DNA of 64,000 bases, taken from Guillardia theta CCMP2712. Its lineage: Eukaryota; Cryptophyceae; Pyrenomonadales; Geminigeraceae. The notes beneath the pieces were generated by a model. It was not told the DNA's origin. It made no database searches and saw only the letters and a list, made by a program, of their open reading frames with translations. Positions 13,454 to 28,400 of this stretch are shown one piece after another (within the stretch, counting starts at the first letter, position 1; each line of letters starts with the position of its first letter). The position numbers and the translations under genes were made by a program. The DNA lies in assembly GCF_000315625.1 (NCBI RefSeq), contig NW_005434615.1:320991-384990 (forward strand), read 5' to 3'.

Positions 13454-16400
13454 TCAACGAAGTTTCGGTTCAAAAACGCGGTCCACTCGACTCATATGAC
13501 TATGAATCAATGTCAGCGCCAGTACCAGCAAGCAGTCAATAGCCTTCACCTTGATGCGCTGACTCATGAGAGGGTAGAGCGTTCCAGCCCTGTCCATGCT
13601 CGCCGGCTCCAGCATTCCCGAGGACTCGTTCTCGAGCATGTTCTCCTCCATGGGATCCATGCCCCTGAGCCTCTGTCGAGCCACGTCAGCAAGGAGCAGA
13701 GCACAACAAAGGGCGGGCGACCAGGTTGGAGGACGCGACAGGACGGATCCTCATGACGGACGGGATGTCATCGGCGTACTGCAGGGCGACGGCCTGGCAG
13801 AGGTCTGCTTCCACCTCGATGGTGTTGAGCTTGTCGTTGTTGGACGCGAGCATCGCCTTGGTCTGCTGGATCTCCATCAGGTTCTGCTCCTTCTCCTTCA
13901 ACATCCTTCGCTTCACGTTGCGCGTGTGCCTGCAGCAGCCGTCGGTCAGCGAACGAGGATCGGCAAGCTGTGCGTACCGATAGCAGAGGCATCCAACGGA
14001 GGACACGAGCAGAAGCGCTGGGATGCCGATGACGATGAACCACCCGATTCCTCCCTTGCCGAAGAAATCCGTCTTCTTCGTCACTCGCGGCACGCAGGTT
14101 GCGATGACAGCTGGAACGCTGCTGGCCTGAAGCTCGAACCCTGTGCGCGAGGAGTCAGGGGCGGAACCAGAGGCTTCGAGACCTACCAGGGTTGCAAATG
14201 CACTGCGCCGTCGAGCGAGTCCCCTCGGTCGTTACCTGGCAACGTCCGTTGCCGCTGCAGTTGACCGTGTCGCTGCAGAAGTTGTCGCACATGATGCCGA
14301 AGTAAGGCTTGTCGCACAGACAGGTCCTCTCAGCGACGACGGGCTTGTTGTCGCACGTGCCATGACCACTGCAAGGAGAAGCGTCAGCAGCAGCGACAGA
14401 GGGAGAGGAGGTGGAGAGAGCGGAGGCACCTGCATCCCTTGTCTCGTCCCGTGTAGGGCATGTTGTCGCATCCTGAGCACGACACGTTGCCTCCTCCACA
14501 CACATTGCAGACATCCTTGACCGACACCCCGAGGATCTTGTTAGCGCAATCTACTTGCACCTGGACAAGCTCTCAGGTCCGATACTCCTCACCATCGCAC
14601 GTTACCTCGCTCACTGCATAGATTCCCAAGCGCGTCACGCGGCACTTGACGTAAGCAGTTGTAACAGACTTGTTTCCTAGAAACGTCTCGACGTGCTGAA
14701 TGCCAGCAGTGGTCCAGCGCAGCTTCTGCGTGTCGAAGTAAACACAAGAGGCGCCGGTCGAGACCCCGGTGTAGGTGTCGTTCAAGTTGCCCATGATCTC
14801 TGGAGATCGCTGAGGGTCAAAGGGAAACGTGACCTCGATGCCTTGCGACGGGTCAACGTAGTCGTTGAACGCGCCTGTCGCGACTGTCTTCACTTTCACA
14901 GAGATGAGCGGAGAGAGGATGCCGCACGAGGAAAGCCCGTATCTCGTCGCTTCTATCCGAACCTCGGGCACGGACGAGGGCACCACGTAAACCCAGTGGT
15001 ACTGGAGCGACGAGTCGAGACAAGACAAGTCAGTCTGACTTCGCTTGATCGGGTTTGCCTTGATGAGCGCTGTCTGAAGATGAAACGTGTCTCCTTGCAG
15101 CCCAGCGCTGTTGACGGGGAGTTTCAACATGTAGTTCTGCTCATCTCCCACAGCCAAGGAAAGCCCCGACAGCCCCTGGCGATTGACGATGCTATCTTGA
15201 ATCCAGAACTCATTGGTGCTCGATGTCTTGGGCGCTTGACCGACTACCATCCCAATGGCTTGCAACGCTGCGAGTTGCTCTAAAGTGCTGAACAGCTGCA
15301 GCTCCTGAGATTGCGAGACAGCCTGACGGGTGACCATCTTGCTGCTCTGCAATGAGCTAGAAGTCGAAGAGCGAAGCTCGATCGTGCTCGACCGCTGGCT
15401 GCCGGAGTCAGCAAATCTCTGCAACGCCAGAGCCGATGAGGTAGGAGGCCTGCTGGCCAGTGTGGCGAGCTGACTCTGAGCAGCGAAGACCTTGGAGATA
15501 GAGTTCAGCATGTAACTCTTCATCAACTCAGGTGATTCCAATACAGCGCCACTCGCATCTAACGCCAACAGCTGCGCGATGACCGATTGAATCAGGCTCA
15601 GGCAGATCTCAACAGTGCTGGCAGATATCTCAGGAACGACCTCCAGCACATTTCGCAGGACGCCACCCGACTTGAGGGCTGAAGCAGGATTGAGTGGGGA
15701 GTAGATGCATGAAGAAATGTAGGAAGCAACTGACAGCCTGACATCACTTCGGTACGTGAGGGCGTCCAAAGTCGACGGCCACTTGGCGGAGTTGAGATTC
15801 AACATCTCAGCAATCAGCAGGGCGATAGAGAAGACCTTGTCGCATCGATCCCCTCCCGAGTTGATCTTGAGCTTCTCTAGGAGGTTCGTGACTATGTTGA
15901 CCAGCGCCTGCCCTTCAGGCGCCATCAGCCGAAGTGTCTTCCTTCTCAACGAGCTTTGAGTCCCCACGAAGTACCTCACTGAGACCAGAACGGTCAGGTC
16001 AGAGCAGGTGCTCTCAGCATTGGATGGGCAAGAGAAGTTGGTCGGACCCATCGGAAAGATGGTGTTGACGCTGATCGCTTGCGACGAGGTTGTCAAGTAC
16101 TGGATGTCGCCGTTCTTTTCGAACCCGTAGCTGAAGAGGAGGGGATAATCTTCGATATCGTTGCTGTCTGCCACCCAGCCTCGGCACGTGACGTCGAACC
16201 TGGTGCTAAACGCCATCCCTGAGGTCGGACTGACGACAAACTCACCAGGTCTCGGGACAGGGCGGAGGAGGAGAGAGGTCTGGATCAACACGATCAGCGA
16301 GCGCAAACAGCAGCTGCGGCACATCGATACCTGCGACCAACCGCATGCTGTACATTGAAGGGCTCCCATGCTGTCGAGCCCGATCTGGCTCATACTGGCA

Positions 16401-19400
16401 TACAGTCGTAAGGTGTACCTGAAGGAACTTCAGCTCATGCGGGCCATGACGAGGAGGGTTCTTACCTTGTCGAAGGGGAGAAGGCGGAGTTCTTCAGTAT
16501 CAGCATCGCAGTCATCAAGGTAGAGACGAGGTTCTCCGGCTTCAGAAGGAAGTGGTTGATGGAAGCGGCTTGTACCCACAGGAAGTCAGTAGCTCGGTCA
16601 ACAGAGCCGAGAATGACTGTGTCTCCGTCGTTGTTGGACTTCGACTGGTTGAAAGGCTGGATCTTGACGTTGGGGACAGAGGCCATCGTTGTGAAGATTG
16701 TAGCATCCTTGGTTGCAACTCCTTGCATGTCAACCGAGCAAGATATGTTCTTGTCGCAGACAACGATCTTGAAGCTGTACATCGCAGTCGGATCACACCT
16801 CGACGCACTCAACGGCTGGTTGGGTACACATCCATCAGTGAAGGTTGGGACCGGAGGGTCCGAGAAGGCTCTCATGTCCACCAACAACTGGGTTGAGTTG
16901 ACAGTCAGGTACTTCATGTCGTCTGACTGGGTGGCAAAATGCTCGCATTCCACGGACTGAAACCCAATAACGGCTCCTAAGATCTTCATGTTCCTCGCGC
17001 AGTGCCAGAGAACGGTCAAGTCTCCTGGGGACTGGAATCGGCTGTACGAGCCGGAGGCATCAAGCAGGTAAGTAACGCCGCTGCGGACTCCGATGAGACG
17101 ATCTCCACCTTGCAGGACAGCGACAGGGTCCTCTCGGATAGAGACTTGGAGGAGGATGTCGGCAAGGACTCTCTTGGAGTTGGTAGTTATGACGAGACTC
17201 ACGACGTACGTTTGATCATACTCGAGAGTGTAAGGAGGGATGGTCAAGGTCAGCGAGTTGTTCGCCTGGACGCCAATGTCTGGGCTGATTTGCCAGACGG
17301 TCTGAAACGAGGGATCATCAGACGCGCACTTGCTCGCCTCGAAGAAGCCTTCTACCACGATGCTCTGAGAGCGAGAAACGGATCTGACTCGGGTCCCATA
17401 GATCCCGTAGCTTCCCGCTATGTCATTCCGCTTGACGAAAGAGAAAACCGTTGCGCTTGTCAAGCCTGTCGAATTCTGGAGGGTCAAGGAAACGTTGAAA
17501 GTGCCCGATGGGAAGTCTTGGGCGCACTGAGTTTGACAAGGGGAGTACAAGGACGAGAAGTTAAGAAGCTGAGAAGTCGACTGTGCAAGGAATGTCTCGA
17601 TTCTCGCGATCTCAGGTTGCATCCCCAGCTCGACCACTTGCGCACCCAGCAGTTCCCACCTGACCTTGAACTCGCCTCCAAGGCTGTTCAACGAGCCGCG
17701 AGCATCGAAGACAGGAACATCGCACGCCCCGACAACCTGGTCAGCAGTCATGGACGCGAAGGGTACAAGAGAAGCGCAGGCAAACCTGAGGATACACTAC
17801 GACAGGACGAGGAGACAGCTTGCTCAAGTCTCCGAGCCTGTAGAGCTGAAGAGCAGTCGTCGTCCCTGACATCGATAGAGCAGCGAGGAAGCTCGTCGTC
17901 CCGCTGGCTACAAGCTGGAGTTTCGAGCAACCGACAGTCTGTAGGTCTTGCACGGCCTCGAAGGTCGGGGTGAACCCCAAGCTCGACGAGGGGGCTCTAT
18001 CGGACCAGCGAAAGAGCATCGAGGTAGTTTGTACTCCATTCATTCCACGAGCATTGCTCAAGGCCAGGAAATGTTCCTGAAGGCCACCCACGACCATGGA
18101 GAAGTGGGAGAAGCTGGTAGCGCCATGGGACGAGATTGCCTGAGAAAAAGATGTCAGATCGAGCAACGACAGCGTTCTCAACGATTTACCTGCAGGAGAG
18201 AGTATGTATTCGACATGTAGTCCATGCGGTAGATGTAAGACTTGCAGTCATACTGCTCTGATTGTTGGTAGTCGTACATTCCCTGGAAATGAGTTGCAAC
18301 TGCTAGAAGGTCGTAGCTTCCGAACTTCAGCGGTGTGATGGAGTAGGCGCCAAAGCTGTGTATCGTGATCTGAGGAAGAAAGCAGCTGCTGTCTTGACAT
18401 GCCTCCTGCTTGTAAGTGAAAACTTTGACTTCTGCACTGGACGTGACGGAGCTGCTCCGATCGAGAATGGCGAGATGCAAGGCAGAGTCGGATGAGTTGT
18501 ACAGTTTGCAATCCATGGCGAAGAAAACATCGATCTGCGCCACAGGTTGTTCAAACTTTCCATCAACCCACTGCATTCGAGACACGGTACTCGAGAGACT
18601 GACAATTCGGAAAGAACCTTCCACCCAGTCGTAAACCATGACGCGACTTCTAGGACCATTGTCAGTGTATGCGATCAAGTTCATTCCCTTGTGACTGATA
18701 AAGTCGACAGCATTGGATTCCACGGCTGGGAGGACTTGTCTCTGTTCGAACTGTCCTCTGCTCCAGTACCACACGCCGACACCTCCGTTGCCCGAGCTCG
18801 GAGATCCGCGGTAGGAGACGGCCATGAACTGAGTGTCGACCCAGTTCCCTTGTGCTGCAACGTCAGGGAGTACGAAAGTCTTTACTCTCGTGCTCCTCTC
18901 GATCCCGATCGACTGGTGAAGCAGCAGCACACCATCTGAGGTCATCGAGTAGACTGTGAAGTTGACGGCTGGTCTCAGGCTGGCGCCTCTTGGTTGGAAG
19001 GCGCAGAACTCTCCTTGGCACAGGTAGGCAACGAGGAAGTAGACTGTGTCGCCTGCGTTGAAGTGATCCATGTCAACGGCACTCCAAGTTTGTGACACTT
19101 TGATGGAACTCTGACTGACCGCTGGCGCTCGCTCGTTCGCACGCAAGCAGCTGGACATATTGATTGAGTTTGACTCGAGCACTTTGACAGCGTCCGAGGA
19201 GGAGCTGGGAAAGGAGTCGACCTGTTGGCTCATGACGTGCATCATGACACCCTTGCCGTCATCGTACTGCATCCAAGTGACGCTTGACTGAACGAGCATG
19301 TCGAGGCACAGGGAGCTGCCTGTCTGAAAGACTGACTGACCTCCCAGATACACCTGCAGGGTTGAGTGATCGGTCCAACTGCAGGAGGGAGAGTCGCCAA

Positions 19401-22400
19401 GGATCCTCATTGTCTCCGACGTGAAGTAATGATCGCACGTCGTCGACGAGGCTAGAGCCTTGACGCGCACAACTGCATCGAACATGATGGTTACGGCAGA
19501 CGACAACTCGTCGAAGTACACTGCTGTAACGCGTGGAGGGTGAGGCAAGACGTTGAACATCGTTGTCGACACTGAGAGACTCTGATACTGGAACTTGAGC
19601 ACGAAGTCAGGGCCAGGAAACGGCAAGTAAATGTAGGAGAACAACGCTACTCCGAGTCGTGTCGTGACGTTCAAGACTCCAGTGATGCACTCACTTGCTG
19701 GCTGATTCACAAAGCAGAACTCAAGGTTCGCTATCCTTGGGTTGGCATGGCTGAGGAGCGAGACAGTAATCGGTCCATCTGAGCAGAGCACAACATTTCC
19801 ATACTCGTCCACAAGGTTTAGTTCGATCGGTTGATCCAGACCGAAGAAGGAAGCTCCCTGATCAGAACGAGTCAGTTGAAGAAGGGTATTCTCACAACAG
19901 AAGGTTACATCAGATGGCGACCCAGCCGTCATGTTGTCGACTTGGTTCTTGAGCTGGATGGCTGCAACATCTCCAGGTATGGTATGGAAGGAGACGTTGT
20001 TGGAGATGCAAGGGTTGCAATTCGGGCCCCTTGCTACACACCTTGCGAGGTAAGAATTCGCTGCATTGCAAATGGTCGGAGTACATCTGATCACAAAGGT
20101 CAGTTCAAACAACATCTACAGATGAACGTTGGTCAATCTTCACCTCGAGCACGATGCCGACGCTCGTTTGCAGACGAGGTTTGGCCATTGTACCACCCCC
20201 TCTGTCGGAACGAGCGAATTGCTCCTGGACACCTTTGCTTGCTCTCCGTAGCTCTGTGGCCACCAGCCGATGCTATAGTCTACCACACTTTCAGTGCAAG
20301 CTCCACCAGAATTTCCACAATCGCATCCCCTTGCCGAGAAATCCAAGATTTCAAGCACGATGTTGTGATCTTGTGATGGGAACGGTTCACCCTTCTGATC
20401 GACTAGAACGCATGTAGGAGGAGTCTGGAATGGTTCACCCGCTACCTCCAATCCCGCGTATTGCTGTAAACGGACGCCACTTGCTCGCGGTAGGGGGACG
20501 TAGGAGATCACGTTAGAAGCCCGGAAGCTTTGACTTCTCTGTTGGCATATCATCGTCTTGTTGTCGTTGATCGCGTTCATGGAAGTGCAGAACTCCCGGG
20601 AGCTCAAGCAGTCATGAGGTTGGAAGGAGATGTTCACAAGGAACGCTCCCTCAGAGAAGGTGAAGCTCGTGATGAAGGAGACATGGCCATCCAGAGTGGA
20701 ATTCAAGATTTGCAACACATGCTGGGACGTCTTGTAGATGAAAACATCCGCCTTGATCACGACTCCACTCACGTAGACTCTGTTCTTCCACAGATCGAGA
20801 ATGACGACGTCGAAAGGCATCAGAGTTCCAGTGTTTCTATCAAACTGAGGCTGCACATCAAAGTCCAGATCGGTGTACCTCCCAGGATACACGAAGAAGC
20901 TGTCAAGGACAATGAGTTACTAAGGAACATCAACACAAGCAGCGATCACCTGTCAGATCGGACATGCAAGTTGATCGACAGCGCCAGGAAAACAAGGTAG
21001 AAGGGAGTTTCTCTTGACGCCGAGGTCAACTGAAGCTTTGTCACGTGCACAGAGCCGTCGCCCACGTTGGCGCTGCCGCCCAGGAGATCAAAGTAGGTCG
21101 AGCCGTCGAAGAGTGAGGCTGAAACATTGACGTTGGAAGTGAGCAGTCTGAGATGGCGATAGTCGACGAGGTTGATAGTCAAGTCTTCTATGTAATCCCC
21201 AGCGATGTAACTGACTTGCAGATGCTTCTGCAAGCTGATGCTCACAGCGGGCGGCAGCGAGTAGATCTCCTTGCTCTCTACACTCGGCTTGTGCTCAAAG
21301 GTTGTGCCCTCTAGCGTGAATGTGAACTTGGACAGCACAAAGTCGGTCGCATTGATGTACAGGTCGGAGAACCAGGCGATTCCTTCCGTCACAGACCTTG
21401 TTGTCGTTCCTTGCAGATGACAAGGGTCTGGACATCGAAGAGAGACTGAGATCTGAAGCGACGAGACAAAAACCCTGTTGTCCTCTCCTGTCAGGATCTG
21501 AACGCCGAAATAATCTCTGAATGTCTGCAATGCAGTTACGAGCGACGGCTGGCGGAGGATCAGCAGCTTAGAGGGGCCTGCGTACAGCCAGAAGAAGCTG
21601 TTGGTAGCTCTTGCGTTCGCCATCGATTGACGAGGATGCGCCAGGAAGTCAATCCGGTAGTAGCCAATGTCACTCGTAGACGCCAGGTCAGTGAAGGTAG
21701 CAAGACCCCTCCTCGCTACGATGGTTGTGTTGCCCGTCAGCCTCGGGCAGGAGTTGCAGGTGGCCCTCTCGATGGGGTCTGGGGTCGGCAAAGGTTTCTG
21801 ACACGCGAAGAAGTTCAACTCGTTGCAGTCGGACGAGAACCACTGGGCTCCGTCGATGACCGCACATCTGTTTGCTCGCTGTGGCTCGTTGGGGGCCCAG
21901 TACTCGTACATGAGAACTGTGTCAGAAGACCACTGCCATGTGTCGGAAGTTTGTTTTAGATCGATCCAGGATCGCCCGGTCAAGAACGAGCTGACACCTT
22001 GCTGCTCCTCTGGTCTCAAGATTGTCAAAAGCTTCCCACCCCAAGACGAACAGTACGCGGTAGCTGCTTCGAAGCTCTTCTTGATCTTCCACTCACGATA
22101 GCAGTTCCCGTTCCAGGCGGTCCCATCGCAGATACTCTTGCAAGCCGTACAAGAGGCCCCAACGCAGTCACTCTCTCTCGAAAGGTGAGCTGAGACATCG
22201 TACAAGGAGTTGTCATCAGCTGCAATATTGCCGTAGCGATCAACAAGTGCGATGATAGGCTGCTGCTGGAAACTCACCCCCGTCATAGCATAACCAACAT
22301 TCTGCACCACCAGAAGCGCATCGAAGTAACTGTTGGTAACGTAGAACTCGTTGGAAGTGATCTGAATACTCCCACTGGTGATCAACAACCTGTATGGAAC

Positions 22401-25400
22401 TCTCGGTTGGGTGCAGGAGGCAGACGAGCTGCAGTCAGCCAGGGATGCTTTCGAGAAGGCGATGTCGGAAAAGAGGACTGTATCATTGATCGAGTAGTTT
22501 GCTGTTGTTCCCATCAACCCAGCCAGTACCGGACACGCCTCGACCTGGATCAGGAATTGTTCGCTATGAGAAAATAACGAGTTACCACAACCATCTAGCA
22601 AGTAGACGGAAACAGCAGGGAAAACAGGAGCCCCGGCAACTAGCTCCGTTGGGAGGGGACGGACAAGCGCCATGTTGCTAAAGCTTCCTGCTTCCACGTA
22701 GAAGGGGTTCGATAAATAGACAACGTTGTTGACACTCAGTCTGAACAAGTACGAGATTCTAGCCGTGCTTACTTGAATGCAGTCAAAAGTCGCCAACCCT
22801 CTCACCCCGGGACTCAACAGCTCGCTCTGAAATTCTCTGCACTGAGCAGGAAGAGGGACGATGTGGTCAGTTGTGTTCAAAGGCTCAATGCTGAGCTGAA
22901 CTTGCAGGTCAGATTCTGGCAAGGAGACTGAAGGAACGCTCCCGCTAGCTACATCCATGGGGCATCGGCTGAAGGCGCAATCTATCCGATTGTCAAAGGC
23001 GTCACAGAGCTCGACAGTCAGCGGCTCGTTCTGATCCGACGCCCTCCACACCGTGGGCGCCTCGAAGATCTTCACGTGGTGGAATCCAGCTGGACTGATC
23101 CTGACTAGTGCGGTTGAGTCGGCTACCAGGGCCGGCTCTCCAGCTGATTTGACAGTAGAGACTTGAAGGAGGTACTCCCCCGCGCTGTTGATGGCGAGGT
23201 CAGTGAAGGTGGCAGTGCCGTTGAAGTTGAAGGACAGGAGGGAGCCGGAGACGTCGAACGCCTCAGTCTTCATCCAGTCAGGCTTCCAGGTCCTCGTTAT
23301 TTCCACCTTGAGCTGCTTCCTACTGACTTTGACGTTCTCACACACGCCCTCGTCGCACGCGATCATCGCAATCTGCAGGTTGGGCGTAAGAACCAGCCCG
23401 GCCGTTTGATCTGTCGGCTTCTGAGAGACGCTGATCTGAGTCAGCGGAGGGCCGATGCGCAAGTTTATGGCGCCGTCCAGAATCTGTCCGAGGGAGGAGC
23501 TGGTGACGGAGAAGCTGAGAGCGAAGGGAGCCTGATAGTAAGGAGTACATGTTGTTGTCTTGGCTCCGATGTCCTTGAAATCTGCAAAGCCGTGGGAAGC
23601 GGCGGAGGTTGGGCTGCCAAAGAGCTCTGTGCAGGACACGAAACTCTTGGTGCATGTCACAGTGAGTCTGCTGTCTACTACCAATCTGTCCGATGAGTCG
23701 TAAAGGTAGATTCTTGGAAAGTAGAAGAACGGTTCGTTGTACCTCAAAGACACACCCATGGTCAGGAAATCATCAGTGGTGAAGCATTGACAGGAATAAG
23801 CATCCTGCAGACATTCCCGCGAGGGCATACACCACCTCAGCGCTAGCCTGGTCACTGGGGGTTTGGTAGCGATGGCTCCACTGTAATTGTTGAAAGTGCG
23901 GCTATTGTTCAAGTTCTCAACGGTGAAAGATGACAGGTTTTTGGAGCCTTGTGCGACGCAGATGGAACAGTGAGTGAAGTTCACTGCACCCTTGACTGAC
24001 CAGCTCACACACGGGGCGACGTTTGCAGCCAGCAGCTCAAAGACGAGAGAGAAGCGCATGGGTCCCCCTTGGCTGACTGTATTGTTGTTTGCATCAGCCA
24101 AGTTGAACAGGAACGGGATTGATTCACAGCTGACAAAGGAAGCCGCATCGTCCACTCTTACGAGTTTTACAGGATCCCCAGGAACAACAACAAAGTCCTT
24201 CAACCGTGCTGAGATCTTCAAAGAGGTCGAGATGAGCAACTCATATCGCCCAGCAAGTGGGATCGAGAAGTTTTGAAAGATCGCCTTATACCCAACGAAC
24301 GGCGCCTGCACCTGCCCTTGCACGTAGGAGAAGTCCGCTGGTGGTCTCACGACATTCGAGGAAAGATTTGATGACAACACGCTCAGCGTTGCGATGCTAC
24401 CGGCTGCTGGGGAGGAAGGGTTGCCGAAGACATCTAGAGTAGTCACTTCCAACAGGGCTGACTGGGATGTAGCTTGCATGTACTTGACGCTACTCTCGCT
24501 GACATTGACCGTTGCCGGTGGCCGGGGCGAGACGACAAACTCATCCGAGAGGACGAAGGCGTTGGGTATCTTGGGGACATAGAACTTGATGCGGAACTTG
24601 CTGCCTGATGAGATTGAGTGAAACATCAAGTTTGTAAAAGTCGCTACACCCGACCGGGTGAGTTCAGCCGAGTTCCCCAGCAAGGGAATCGTGTTGGGGA
24701 TCAACTCGACGGCGATCTCGTAGCCAGTCCCTCTAGTTATCAACGTCGTCTTATCATCAAACGCCCCAACCTGGACGACTATCGGATCTCCGGCAACTAT
24801 CGACGATTCCCATTTCACGATGGAGATGTTCTTGAGGAAAAGGTTCGGGTACAGGAGCGGGGTTGCTACCCAGGAGCAGGGAGCTGTGTTCTGAGCGCCG
24901 TCCCTCCTCGACTCGGGCGATATGGGATCGGCACAGTAGCAGAGGTTCTTGTTGCTGTAGCAGCATCCCGATGTGAAGTTGACGACGACCGGGTCGAAGG
25001 TAGTCCCACCGATGTGCATCCAGGTGAAAGACGCCACCCCCTCAACCGCTGGAGCAGTCACAATGCACTTGTTGAGAGTGACCTGCGATAGGAGGTTGCA
25101 CTGACTGGGGTGCACCGAAGAGTCGCCCACCGTCTGCCCGTACACGTATCCCTGGGGAGACCCGATGGAGGCTGTGATGGTGTTGCAGCTACCGTCGTCG
25201 AACACAGTGAAACCTTGGGAGTCTACAAGACGGACGACAGGCTGAGACAGCAGGGGCAGGCCAGCGATGAAGGTCAACTCAGGGCTCTTGATGATCTGCA
25301 GCTTCCGGGCGACGGTTGACTTGACGATGACATTGGACGACCAGTAGAGCACACGTTGCTCGAAGACTCCGGTGATCTGCAGGAGGTAGATGCCAGGCTT

Positions 25401-28400
25401 GTAGCAGAAGAGCTGGCTGAAGATAGCATTGCCATTGGATGAGACCGTCTTCGAGGTGCCTTGGATGAAGTTGTTGGAAGCCACGCCATGGACAGGCGTC
25501 ATGAGCATGCTTGAAAGATTCTTCGGACAGATCTTGTCGCCCTTAGGCAACCCGCACTCATTCAGGATGTTCACATCCTTAGCACAGGCTTCATAGGAGC
25601 GGTAAAGCCCAGGAAACAAGAGGTCTGGGACTGCACTTCCGCAGCTCGCGCTGACGTAGCACCACGATTGGCAGCAGTAGGAGGAAGACGAGCACTGGAA
25701 CGGCGAGCCAGTGCAGTCAGAAGCTGAATGATCCCAGGGAAAGCACGTCCTACAAGTCAAGATCAGCTCATCGTCGTTCAGCTAAGATTTCATCACCGTC
25801 CATACTGCATGTTGGAAATATTTGCTGTGATGGGAACAGCCGAGCCCAGGCATTGGCACTGCGACCCTAACAAAGTCCCTCCCTTGTTCTGATCAGGGAT
25901 TTCCAGAAGAGAAGCTTGAAACTGTTCAACAACCATCACCAATTCAAATGCAACATCCCATCATCACCGAGACAGCGTCTTGGGTGGCTTTGTTGCCAAG
26001 GGCATCGAAGATCTCAAAGGAGCAGGAGGTTGTGTCGCAGAGGGGGTATCCCGTTTCGACTATCGGCAGCACTCGATTGATCGGCGACAGCTCTATGTAC
26101 TTGGGTCCGCATGGCAACACCTGGAAGTTGGTTAACGGGGAGAAAAGTAAACCATGTGAAGAACCTCGAAGGTCTTTGAAGTGACGGAGACGTTGAAACC
26201 GACCACTGCAAAGAGCAGTGACACGTTGGTGCGGGCGGCGGTGAAGACTATCCCGTCGAAGATGTACCGACTGTTTGAGTCCACCCTCAGCAAGTCGTTG
26301 TGGAGTATGAAAGGCGCCCCGCTGAACCGCTCAAAGGTCACTCGTCCCTCCACAAAAGTCACACAACTATTTCACCTTGTGCACATTACAGAGCTGTTCC
26401 GCCCAGCACACGTCTGCTGCGGCAACCAGGTGCCTCCCAGTCCTACCGAGGTACACGGGCAGCCACAGATGATGCAGGCTGATGCCGTGACAGAGTGACG
26501 AACGTCGACTTGATTTCCGAACCTGAAGGGAAGTTGCGTAAGAACTAGCAGTCTCTTCCTCTCCTCCTCCTTCCCCGCCCCCCACCCCCCCTCCTCCTCA
26601 ATTTCTCGCCTCCTTCTTACCTGTCGAGGAGGAGGAGTTTCGGGCTGACGCGCAAGGGTGCCCCCGCGATGGCTTGAGCGGATAGTGAAGACTCGAGGGC
26701 GATCTGGGAGACCACTCCCGGCCTGATGGCGATGGGAGGACAATCGAAGCTGAGCAGGGACATGTCGAACGGCGATCTGACGACGATGCGGATGTTGGAT
26801 GCGGTGCTGCTGATTTCAGGGAGCTGAAGGTGATTTAGCACGACCTGGGGCAAAGAACAAGACGATCAGTCAAGAGCCAGCAGGGAAATTTCGTTCACCA
26901 TTCCATCTTGAAAGAAGGTCAAGTTATACGGGTAAATGGACGAGCAGTGCTGCGAAGGAAGGCAGTCTCCCGTCCTTTCAACGGTTGTCAAAACGACGGC
27001 TCGGAGCAAAATTCTCCCTCACCCAATCACGGGCCCATTGAAGGACACGACGAACAAGGACGCTGGTCGGATGGGGCAGCCGCCGGCGGGCAGACAAACG
27101 CCTGTTGTGAAGGCTATCAGCCTCAGATGTAGAGAGAGGGGAAGGAAGACCGTCAGTGGTCGCATGCACTGTGACCTGACGTGCATGAGAGGTATCGACT
27201 ACCGACCACACGCCTGTCACATTGAGAGGCTCCAGGGTCTGAGACGCGAAGTACGTGCCCGTGGGAGAGGGGCAACCAGTCACATTCTGGGAAAGAAACT
27301 TGTCAGAAAAGTGCGAGCAGGCAGCAGAAGTTCACCAGAAGGTTGTACGAGGTGCCATATACATGGAAGGCCGTACTCGAGGCATACAAGCTCAGCCCAG
27401 CAGGAGAGATGAGGACGTGAGAAGACAACACGTAGCCGTATCCGACGTTGTCGATAGAAAAGTCCCAAATCATAAACTTTCCCTTCTCCATCCGAACTGA
27501 CTTGGGGTAGTCGGTCGTATAGACCGTGCAAGCTTCCTTGGGCATACATGGTCGCGTAGCAGTCAAGGTCAGCACAAAGGTACTGTTTCTACATATCGGC
27601 ACACTCTGGAGAATGAAACTGTTTGCAGCAGGGTTTGAATTCTGACACTCTACAGTATTCCCATACACATCCCGCAGCTCGACAGTGATTGGCCCATTTC
27701 TGCCATTCAAGACATAACCGATCGTTCCAGTTGCTGGTTGTGAAGCAAAGACTGTGAAATTGGGAGAACCATGAAGGATTGTGACATCGTAGGTGTGATT
27801 GTTCACCCTCTTGTTGGAGAACAGAAGAGTGTAAGTCCCAATCTTACTCAGCACGATCTGATTGCTGAACGTCGCCAACCCCACGTTTGCCGAGCTCAAG
27901 TCTGCTGTGCTGTAAACTGTGGCTATGAACTGCGGGGTGACCGGCTGATTGTTGAACTGGACGACCGAGACAGTCAGGGCGATCGATTCCTTTGCATACC
28001 CGAAACCATAGAAATCGCGGAACCGCAAGGAGGTCACAAAGGGAGTCCCAGCCATCATGTACGACAACCAGTTCCCTTCCCTCTCCATCAGAGTCACGGG
28101 GCCGTTGAGCACGTCAAAGGCTGCGCTGTCTGCGGCGATGCAGGGGAACTCGCTGTTGCCGACGCATGCCAAGGACGAGGTCGTGGCGTCTACCGAGCAC
28201 AGGAAGAACCTCAACTTCAGCCCTTGCGCAGGAGACCCAACGAACGCTATCCCGTCGAACTCAGCTCCTGCACCTCCTACCGAGGTCCAGGCGTATTGAC
28301 CCGTCACGTCCGCCTGCGTCTTGGCGTCGGTAGCAAGTCTCATCCTCACTTGGGACGCAGCTCCTTGGAACAGCCCCTGCACCAGCGAGAGGCACATGCT

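Noticed and set aside
13596-14264. Plus-strand ORFs opposite the giant gene, here and at many sites up to 39050
   Set aside because: Antisense shadows; the minus frame carries the EGF, TM and repeat signatures.
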